Positions 58,232 to 64,000 of a DNA stretch of 64,000 nt are shown one piece after another; the first letter of the stretch is position 1, and every line of letters starts with the position of its first letter. A program made the position numbers and the translations under genes. Origin of the DNA: Microbacterium ginsengiterrae (GTDB taxonomy: Bacteria > Actinomycetota > Actinomycetes > Actinomycetales > Microbacteriaceae); assembly GCF_014205075.1 (NCBI RefSeq), contig NZ_JACHMU010000001.1:1860001-1924000 (forward strand), given 5' to 3'. The notes under the pieces were generated by a model that saw only the letters and a list, made by a program, of their open reading frames with translations, searched no databases and was not told the origin of the DNA.

Positions 58232-59713
58232 ATGAACGAAAGAAGGCCGATCCGTCGCCTGGCATCCGGGGTGGGAGTGCTCGCACTCGCTCTCGCGGGG
58301 GTCATCGGTGGGGCGAGCATGGCGAGTGCGACGACGGCGGGTCCGGGTCAGCCCGGGGCGCCTGATGAGGGCACTCTGGTCGTGTACAAGTACGCCGGAA
58401 GTGCGACTGAGCAGAGTGACAACGGTACGGAGCAGACCGTCGATCGTCCGCCTCTGGGGGGCGTCACGTTCGAGGTCACGCCGGTCGGGAAGGATTCCGG
58501 CAGCGGGTGCGTCGCGCTCGATCTGGGCACGGCCGCCGGGTGGGCGGATGCGCAGGTCGCGGTCGGCTCGATGCCGCCGGCATCGCCGTACTGTCTCGCG
58601 ACGGCGGACTCCGTCACGCAGGTGACCGACGCCACGGGGACGGCGTCGTTCTCCGGTCTGCCGCTGGGGCTCTACCACGTCGATGAGACGGCTGCTCCGG
58701 CGGGTGTCGTTCCGTCGGTGGAGTTCTATGTGACGCTTCCGTACGCGAGCGAGCAGGGGAAGAGCACCGACTGGCTGTACACGGTGCACACGTATCCGAA
58801 GAACACGCTCGAGGGTGACGGCGACAAGACCGTCGCCGACCCGTCCGCGCACGGTCTGGGTTCGACGGTTCCGTGGACGATCCAGTCGAAGCCGATCGGT
58901 TCGTTCAACGACGGGCAGCGGCTGACGTCGTTCTCGCTGCATGACAACCTCGACGCGAAGCTCACCTACACCGCGACGCCGGCGGCGACGCTGACGTACA
59001 CGGAGCCGGGTGGTTCGCCGGTGGCGGTGCCGAGCTTCTCGCTCACGGAGCCCACGGGTGCCGGGGGGACGCTGACGGCAGCGGTGACCGACATGGATTG
59101 GCTCAACGAGCGGCCGGCCGGGACGTTCTTCACGTTCTCGTTCAGCACGGTCGTGACGGGTGTCGGTGACATCAAGAACGAGGGTTTCCAGAATTCGGGT
59201 GGGGATCCGGTGACCCTCGGTGAGGCGTCGACGCAGTGGGGGCCGGCGGAGATCCTGAAGCACCAGAAGGGCGACAAGAAGAAGACGCTCGCGGGTGCGA
59301 AGTTCTCGGTGTTCGACTCGCCGAATGGCACGGACTGCACGGGTCCGCTCGGTGCTGCGCTGACCGTGAACGGTCAGACGGAGTTCGAGTCCGGTGCGAA
59401 CGGTGTCGTGGCGATCGCGGGTCTGTGGGTCGGCAACGACAACACGGTGGCCTCTCGGGTGTACTGCGTCGTGGAGACGCAGGAGCCGGTGGGGTACGTG
59501 AAGGACACGACGCCGCGGATGATCACGGTGAAGCCGGAGGCGACGGCGACGACGACCGCGCATATCGATGTGGCGAACACGCCGGTTCCCGGTCCGTCGC
59601 TGCCGATGACGGGTGCGAACGGGACGCTGTGGTTCACGGTCGGCGGCATCGCGCTGATCGCGATGGCCGGTGGCGGTCTGCTGCTCGTGCGTCGGGCTCG
59701 CTCGCACGAGTGA
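58232..59713 (+). CDS. major pilin, LPXTG-anchored, isopeptide-forming
   Basis: 493 residues from the ATG at 58232, with GGGGAGA upstream. A signal peptide (ending ASMASA) precedes an N-terminal domain with GTLVVYKYAG. The pilin motif is DWLYTVHTYPKN (about residues 186-197), whose Lys is joined by the class C sortase to the Thr of the next subunit. A C-terminal CnaB domain has the Lys of LAGAKFSVFD and the E-box YCVVETQEPVGYV for an internal isopeptide bond. The sorting signal is LPMTGANG plus a helix and RRARSHE. It is the shaft subunit of the pilus polymerised by the downstream sortase. Confidence 0.93.
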   Translation: MNERRPIRRLASGVGVLALALAGVIGGASMASATTAGPGQPGAPDEGTLVVYKYAGSATEQSDNGTEQTVDRPPLGGVTFEVTPVGKDSGSGCVALDLGTAAGWADAQVAVGSMPPASPYCLATADSVTQVTDATGTASFSGLPLGLYHVDETAAPAGVVPSVEFYVTLPYASEQGKSTDWLYTVHTYPKNTLEGDGDKTVADPSAHGLGSTVPWTIQSKPIGSFNDGQRLTSFSLHDNLDAKLTYTATPAATLTYTEPGGSPVAVPSFSLTEPTGAGGTLTAAVTDMDWLNERPAGTFFTFSFSTVVTGVGDIKNEGFQNSGGDPVTLGEASTQWGPAEILKHQKGDKKKTLAGAKFSVFDSPNGTDCTGPLGAALTVNGQTEFESGANGVVAIAGLWVGNDNTVASRVYCVVETQEPVGYVKDTTPRMITVKPEATATTTAHIDVANTPVPGPSLPMTGANGTLWFTVGGIALIAMAGGGLLLVRRARSHE

Positions 59714-59802
59714 TCTGAGTCAGATCGTCGGATGCGGAGGGCGGGGAGGCGTGAGCTTCCCCGTCTTCCGTCTTCGGCGGCCGTCGGAGGGGGAGATGAC
59801 GG

Positions 59803-61014
59803 ATGTCGCGAGTGGATGAGTTCTCCGGCACGGTGGCGGATGCGCCCGGTGGCCGGGATGCGTCGGGTCAGGATGCCGGTGGGGATGCGTCGGGGGCTCT
59901 CGGCGCGGACGCCCGCGGGTGGCGGATGCCGTGGGGCATGTTCGTCGTGGTCGTGGTGATGTTGGCGGGGGTGGGGCTGCTGCAGTATCCGGTGGTGGCT
60001 GCGTGGTTGTCGCAGTACTACCAGTCGCAGCTGATCGAGGATGTGTCCGGTGAGGTGGGGCAGGAGTCGGGCGCGGATCTGGTGTCAGAGATTCTGCGGG
60101 CGCATGCCTACAACGATCTGCTGGAGAGCGGGGCTCTGTTGGCGGCGAATGCGAACAAGCCGACGGGGGATTCGGCGCGGGTGGACGAGTTCGCATACTC
60201 GGATCTGTTGCGGGCGACGCCGGCGGGGGTGATGGGGCGGTTGCGGATTCCGGTTATCGATGTGGATCTGCCGATCTATCACGGGACGTCGGATTCGACT
60301 CTCGCGAAGGGCGTGGGGCATCTGGAGGGGACGTCGCTTCCGGTGGGTGGTGTGTCGCAGCATTCGGTGCTGACGGCGCATCGCGGTCTGCCGGAGGCGG
60401 CGTTGTTCAACGATCTCGACAAGGTGGGGATCGGTGATCGGTTCACGGTCGAGGTGTTCGGTGAGGTTCTCACGTATGAGGTGATCGAGACGCGGGTGGT
60501 GGATCCGGATGATTCCGACACTCTGCGGGCGGTGGCGGGTGAGGATCTGATGACTCTGGTGACGTGCACGCCGCTGGGGATCAATTCGCATCGGTATCTG
60601 GTGACGGGGGAGCGGGTGACGCCGACGCCGATCGAAGATGTGGCGGCTGCCGGTGAGCGTCCGGATGTTCCTGGTTTCCCGTGGTGGGCGGTGACGTGCG
60701 GTGGTGCTGGGCTGCTCGGTGCGGCGTTGGTCGTGCTCGGCGGGCGGAGGTCGCGGCCTGCGGGTGGTGTTTCTCGTGACGCTCATGACGCTGGTGACGC
60801 TGGTGACGCTGGTGACGCTGGTGACGCTGGTGCCGCTGGCGGCGCTGGCGACGCCGACCGGTCGGGTGGTGATCGGCTGGCGCGTGGGCAGGCGGATGGT
60901 GATCGGCTGGCGCGTGGGCAGGCGGATGGTGATCGGCTGGCGCGTGGGCAGGCGGATGGTGATCGGCTGGCGCGTGGGCAGGCGGATGGTGATCGCCGCG
61001 GGAGTAGTGACTGA
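59803..61014 (+). CDS. class C sortase with repeat-rich tail
   Basis: 403 residues. An N-terminal membrane helix (MFVVVVVMLAGVGLLQYPVVA, about residues 46-66), then the sortase domain: GRLRIPVIDVDLPIYHGTSD, VLTAHRGLP with the catalytic His, and LMTLVTCTPLGINSHRYLVT with the Cys and Arg. TLVTCTP and the second membrane helix (WWAVTCGGAGLLGAALVVLG) mark class C, the pilus polymerases. The C-terminal about 75 residues are unusual: five DAG triplets and four perfect copies of a 10-residue unit GDRLARGQAD. The tail is cytoplasmic by topology and has no known function in sortases. Confidence 0.92.
   Translation: MSRVDEFSGTVADAPGGRDASGQDAGGDASGALGADARGWRMPWGMFVVVVVMLAGVGLLQYPVVAAWLSQYYQSQLIEDVSGEVGQESGADLVSEILRAHAYNDLLESGALLAANANKPTGDSARVDEFAYSDLLRATPAGVMGRLRIPVIDVDLPIYHGTSDSTLAKGVGHLEGTSLPVGGVSQHSVLTAHRGLPEAALFNDLDKVGIGDRFTVEVFGEVLTYEVIETRVVDPDDSDTLRAVAGEDLMTLVTCTPLGINSHRYLVTGERVTPTPIEDVAAAGERPDVPGFPWWAVTCGGAGLLGAALVVLGGRRSRPAGGVSRDAHDAGDAGDAGDAGDAGAAGGAGDADRSGGDRLARGQADGDRLARGQADGDRLARGQADGDRLARGQADGDRRGSSD
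60787..60831 (+). repeat. 9-bp tandem repeat, five perfect copies
   Basis: GACGCTGGT repeated five times, followed by two diverged copies to about 60849. It encodes Asp-Ala-Gly triplets in the sortase tail. Confidence 0.95.
60871..60990 (+). repeat. 30-bp tandem repeat, four perfect copies
   Basis: Units at 60871, 60901, 60931 and 60961, each beginning GATCGGCTGGCGCG and ending GGCGGATGGT, identical in all 30 bases. They encode the 10-residue repeats of the sortase tail and keep the frame. Confidence 0.98.
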
Positions 61015-61040
61015 ACGACGTGGCGTGGTGGCTGAGCGCT

Positions 61041-61076
61041 TCGAGTGCCTCGAGTGCCTCGAGTGCCTCGAGTGGC
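61041..61076 (+). repeat. 9-bp tandem repeat after the sortase stop
   Basis: TCGAGTGCC three times and TCGAGTGGC once, 27 bp after the sortase stop. This is the third different short repeat within 300 bp. The 215-bp stretch 61014-61228 otherwise shows only GGCTGG-rich low-complexity DNA. Confidence 0.9.
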
Positions 61077-61228
61077 TGAGCGGCCGGGGTGGCCGAGATG
61101 GTTGGGCGATGGGCCAGGCGAAATGGCTGGGATGGCTGGGATCGTCGGATAACCGGACAGCTGATTGGGCTCGCCGTTCCGGCGGGGTGACCTGCTCGCC
61201 CGCCGTTCGGACGCCTGCAGGCCGTTCG

Positions 61229-62944
61229 TCAGGCGGGCTGCAGCTCCCCGGCGCGGTCGCGAGCTCGAGTCGGAGCGGTGGCGGGCATACTTCTCCAATG
61301 CGGCCACTCGGGTGGCGGATCCCATGCCCAGCGCAGCGGCGACCGGCTCGTGAGAGCGATCGGCTCCGAGGTGGCAGGTTCGGTTGCGCCGTGACTCTGG
61401 CCACCGCCACCCTCACCGCTCCCTCTCCGCCCGGGCGGATGGAGCATGAACGGGCCGAGGTCGTCTCGGGTGATCTTCCATCCGTTGTTGTGAAGCAGCA
61501 TGTGGTGATGCCGGCACAGCAGGATGCCCCGGTCGAGGTCGGTGCGACCGTCGTCGTCGAGCCAGTGGTCACAGTGGTGCGCTTCGCAATAGGAAGCGGG
61601 AACCCGGCACTCCGGGAACATGCACCCTCCGTCACGCACCGCCAGCGCCACCCGCTGACGTGACGTGTAGAGCCGCTGCTCCCGACCGACGTCGAGAGGG
61701 TTGCCGTTGCCGTCGACGCGCACACTGCGACTGCCGACGGTGCAGAGGTTCCGGTCGACCACCGTGCCCGGGAGCGCGTCGCCGCCGTCTTCGAGGTGCG
61801 CGGTGGCGAGCATCCGACCGAAGGCGTCGTGCGCCCCGGTGGCTCCGTCGATCGTGACGATCCGGATCCCCGGCTGCCGCGCACCGAACACATCGGACGC
61901 ACTCGCCAGTGCCCCGGCGCGGAGAATGTCCATGAACAAGTCGTAGGCGATCTGATCGTTCGTGCGGGCATCGTCCACGAGCGCGCTCGCCGCAGCACGT
62001 TCGTCTTCGGTCATGAACCGCGGCCCGCCGCGACGCGGACGCAGAGCCGCATCGCGAATCGAATCGAGCCACGCCGCCGTCTCATCGTCGGAGACGATGT
62101 GCGTGTGATGCGCGCCGTCGGCGTTGCGCCACGACCGCCAGGACCGCTGAGCGTACGACTGCTCGAACCGCTCCTGCACCCCCTCGGGGTCGAGCGTGTC
62201 GCGCACCTGCCTCGCCCGCCGCACCAGATCTTCCACCGACATCTCGCCCGCTTCGCCGACGAGCTGGGCCGCGGCGAGAGACCACACCTCGGTCGTCGAC
62301 TCACTCGGAACCTCGTCCTCGCCGCGCACCGGAGGCTGCCCCAGCCCCCGGAAGATCGCATCATGCTGCGCCGTCGTGACCCTGCCCTCGAACAGTGCCC
62401 GGCGCAGCGGTTCGTGCCACGGCATCCGCACGTCCGCCGCCCGCCCCGAACCGCCCGACCCCGCACCCGCACCGAACAGCCCGCCCGCATCGCCCGAGTC
62501 GCCCGCATCACCCGCGAGACCCCCACCGACAGCATCGCCAGGCTGACCACCGACGCGATCGCCCCCACCGCCCCCAACGAACGCACCACCCGCCGCCGCA
62601 TCCGCCCCCTCCGACAGGCTCTCGCCCAACCGCACGGCACGCGCAGCATCCGCCCGCGTTCCACCGACGATCGACTGCACGAGCGCGACCGCGTTCCGCT
62701 GCCCGCGCGAGGCGGCCAACCCGGAGTGCCCGTCTTCGCGCCGCGACCGCTCGGCGACCACGCCGGCGCCGACCGTCAGCATCCGCTCTGCGCAGTGCGC
62801 GATCTTCGCCGCATCCGCCATGGCATCGACGATCGCTTCGTCGTCGAGCCCGCGCATGACCGTCAGCAGCGCGTCGATCTCGACGTCGCCCATGCGCGAT
62901 TCGAGCCCGAGAAGGACTTCGCGTAATTCGCTGAAAATGGCCAT
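61229..62944 (-). CDS. DUF222/HNH endonuclease family protein
   Basis: 571 residues. The N-terminal about 350 residues are the helical DUF222 domain (VDALLTVMRGLDDEAIVDAM-like start, GHSGLAASRGQRNAVALVQ), interrupted by a Gly/Ala/Asp-rich low-complexity insert (about 110-165). The C-terminal HNH nuclease has CMFPECRVPASYCEAHHCDHW and LDRGILLCRHHHMLLHNNGW, with the Cys pairs and His residues of the beta-beta-alpha metal site. These proteins are abundant, often multicopy, in Microbacteriaceae and Micrococcales; some are linked to 13E12 elements. Function is uncertain. The ATG is at 62944. Confidence 0.92.
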   Translation of the reverse strand: MAIFSELREVLLGLESRMGDVEIDALLTVMRGLDDEAIVDAMADAAKIAHCAERMLTVGAGVVAERSRREDGHSGLAASRGQRNAVALVQSIVGGTRADAARAVRLGESLSEGADAAAGGAFVGGGGGDRVGGQPGDAVGGGLAGDAGDSGDAGGLFGAGAGSGGSGRAADVRMPWHEPLRRALFEGRVTTAQHDAIFRGLGQPPVRGEDEVPSESTTEVWSLAAAQLVGEAGEMSVEDLVRRARQVRDTLDPEGVQERFEQSYAQRSWRSWRNADGAHHTHIVSDDETAAWLDSIRDAALRPRRGGPRFMTEDERAAASALVDDARTNDQIAYDLFMDILRAGALASASDVFGARQPGIRIVTIDGATGAHDAFGRMLATAHLEDGGDALPGTVVDRNLCTVGSRSVRVDGNGNPLDVGREQRLYTSRQRVALAVRDGGCMFPECRVPASYCEAHHCDHWLDDDGRTDLDRGILLCRHHHMLLHNNGWKITRDDLGPFMLHPPGRRGSGEGGGGQSHGATEPATSEPIALTSRSPLRWAWDPPPEWPHWRSMPATAPTRARDRAGELQPA

Positions 62945-62989
62945 ACTTCATAGTGGCAGGGGCCACTGACATTCGAACAGAAGTGCGAG

Positions 62990-63481
62990 CTACCGAAGCA
63001 CCTCGACCAGCACCACCCACGACATGACGATCGCGGCGACGACGGCGAGCAGGCATCCCACCGCGGTCAGGACGAGTCCGACAGGGCTCCCGGCGATGAG
63101 CGCGACGCCGGCGGCGAGATATCCGGCGACCGGCAGGAATCCGAGAACGGCTTTCGCGCCGCGCGCACGCTGCTCTGGATCGTTGTCGCGAATGAGAACC
63201 CGCATCGCATGCACCGCGAACATCCCGGCGGCGACCGCGCAGACGAGCAGGATGATGCCGTACCAGGTGAGGTCCAACCGCGGCACGAGACCGAGGGCGG
63301 ATGCGACGAGCGCCAGCACGAGCGCGGCGATGGCTGCGCCCAACCGAGCGGTGAGAGTGCCCGCGCGGATGATCTTGTCGATGTTCACACTCGCCGCGAC
63401 GATGACGAGTCCGGCGAGGGCCGCGCTCGCCCCGGCCATCGCGACGTTGAAGTCGCTCCACTCGCCCAGGGCGCCTGTCAT
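62990..63481 (-). CDS. small multi-pass membrane protein
   Basis: 163 residues from the ATG at 63481, beginning MTGALGEWSDFNVAMAGASA; the frame continues upstream only as low-complexity noise. About five hydrophobic helices: AALAGLVIVAASV, LGAAIAALVLALVASALGLV, WYGIILLVCAVAAGMFAVHA, AGYLAAGVALIAGSPVGLVL and AVGCLLAVVAAIVMSWVVLV, with a basic loop between the third and fourth. The N-terminus FNVAMAGASAALAGLVIVA is familiar from actinobacterial hypothetical proteins, but I know no function. It lies 45 bp upstream of the HNH gene on the same strand. Confidence 0.7.
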   Translation of the reverse strand: MTGALGEWSDFNVAMAGASAALAGLVIVAASVNIDKIIRAGTLTARLGAAIAALVLALVASALGLVPRLDLTWYGIILLVCAVAAGMFAVHAMRVLIRDNDPEQRARGAKAVLGFLPVAGYLAAGVALIAGSPVGLVLTAVGCLLAVVAAIVMSWVVLVEVLR

Positions 63482-63667
63482 GCGCTCACGATACTCCTGC
63501 GCGCGAGGCCGGCCACAGAGATCGCAAGACCGCAGATGAGAACGGATGCCGCACGCACCAAGACCCTGAAAGAGACGGATGCCGCACACACCAAGACCCC
63601 CCCGAGACCGAGACCCCCCCCAGACCGCAAGCCCCGAGAAACCACCGAACACCCGAGACCAAACCAA
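63482..63667. other. low-complexity spacer
   Basis: 186 bp rich in GAGACC, CCCCCC and GATGCCGCACRCACCAAGACC, the last present twice (around 63545 and 63578). No gene is supported here. Confidence 0.5.
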
Positions 63668-63701
63668 AGCGGCCGCAACCCCCGAAGGAGTTGCGGCCGC
63701 T
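63668..63701 (-). terminator. terminator of the LPXTG protein gene
   Basis: AGCGGCCGCAAC (63668-63679) and GTTGCGGCCGCT (63690-63701) form a perfect 12-bp stem. On the minus strand it lies 12 bp after the stop at 63714 and is followed by TTTGGTTT. Confidence 0.85.
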
Positions 63702-63713
63702 GAAGTACTTCGG

Positions 63714-64000
63714 TCAGGCTGCGTTCTTGTTGCGACGCACGGTGCTCGCAACAGCGATGCCACCACCGACGAGCAGCAGGGCGCCGCCGCCGACCCAGAG
63801 GGTCAGCAGTGCGTCGCTGTTCGCACCCGTGGCGGGCAGGCTGCCGTCGCCCGAGCCGGCGCCGGCGTCAGAACCGACGCTGACCGTGGCCGAGACGCCG
63901 ACAGGGTTGCTCGGCGACGTGGCGACGACCGTGTAGGTGCCCGACGCGTTCGAGGGCAGCTGGATCTGCGCGGAGACGTTGCCGTCGGCGTCGGCCTCGA
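63714..64000 (-). CDS. LPXTG-anchored surface protein, C-terminal part
   Basis: The minus-strand frame is open from the window edge to a TGA at 63714-63716; 94 residues are visible and the N-terminus lies beyond 64000. It ends with a beta-strand-rich Ig-like stretch (GTYTVVATSPSNPVGVSATV), a Gly/Ser linker, the sorting signal LPATGANSD, a hydrophobic helix (LLTLWVGGGALLLVGGGIAVA) and the tail RRNKNAA. A sortase would link it to the cell wall. The housekeeping sortase for such a protein is not in the window; the class C sortase nearby normally acts on pilins. Confidence 0.9.
   Translation of the reverse strand, partial: EADADGNVSAQIQLPSNASGTYTVVATSPSNPVGVSATVSVGSDAGAGSGDGSLPATGANSDALLTLWVGGGALLLVGGGIAVASTVRRNKNAA

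Noticed and set aside
60871..60990. Four 30-bp direct repeats resembling a CRISPR array
   Set aside because: Units are directly adjacent with no spacers, lie in the sortase reading frame, and no cas genes are present.
61229..62944. HNH gene as evidence of a mobile element or intron
   Set aside because: DUF222/HNH genes are common chromosomal genes in this group. I see no transposase, terminal inverted repeats or intron boundaries.

Overview
The window reads as one contiguous piece of a high-GC actinobacterial chromosome, most likely a Microbacteriaceae member close to Microbacterium. Support comes from the very high GC, GTG/TTG starts, the rplM-rpsI-glmM order, a DUF222/HNH endonuclease gene, a class C sortase pilus locus, and LPXTG proteins of actinobacterial style. 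This assignment is from general resemblance only; no search was run.

Layout. 1-6.1 kb: housekeeping genes (end of a PfkB sugar kinase, an FBP/FusB-like zinc protein, a crotonase, a membrane protein coupled to an inositol-monophosphatase, an M23 peptidase) plus tRNA-Tyr, tRNA-Thr and tRNA-Met. 6.2-10.2 kb: two regulator/target pairs, TetR with an MFS exporter and MarR with a short-chain dehydrogenase; the MarR pair has two visible operator-like inverted repeats. 10.2-15.8 kb, minus strand: a Ser/Thr kinase, copA-copZ behind a CsoR-type operator, an endonuclease/exonuclease/phosphatase-fold protein and truA. 15.9-21.4 kb: an OafA-type acyltransferase, a frameshifted DNA-binding-type gene, then rplM, rpsI and glmM.

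21.4-54.6 kb is a large cell-surface polysaccharide locus. Its left part (21.9-30.3 kb) is unusual: an AMP-forming acyl ligase, a 4'-phosphopantetheinyl transferase, a genuine acyl carrier protein, a second carrier-like protein lacking the attachment serine, an asparagine-synthetase-type amidotransferase, an ammonia-dependent NAD-synthase homologue, a serine-acetyltransferase-like enzyme and two paralogous SGNH-like secreted proteins. Together they could make and transfer a carrier-bound acyl or amide group. The rest holds a 1567-residue secreted deacetylase with four lectin-like repeats, a Wlb/Wbp-like oxidoreductase/aminotransferase/N-acetyltransferase set for a diamino sugar, at least six glycosyltransferase genes (one a three-domain fusion), a Wzx flippase, a Wzy/ligase-type membrane protein, two Wzz-like proteins and a WbaP-type priming transferase.

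55.0-61.0 kb is a sortase-assembled pilus operon: VWA tip adhesin (LPLTG), major pilin (YPKN pilin motif, E-box, LPMTG) and class C sortase. 61.2-64.0 kb carries a DUF222/HNH gene, a small membrane protein and the 3' end of another LPXTG protein.

The most intriguing signal is a shared 5' leader. The regions before the polysaccharide locus (about 21448-21700) and before the pilus operon (about 54872-55110) carry, in the same order and at nearly the same spacing, an 11-bp-period TAAC direct repeat, a bulged hairpin, CTGGGGCTGG, a two-part stem with compensatory base changes and a G-G mismatch at the same place, and the start of a signal-peptide reading frame. The first copy appears to have lost its gene.
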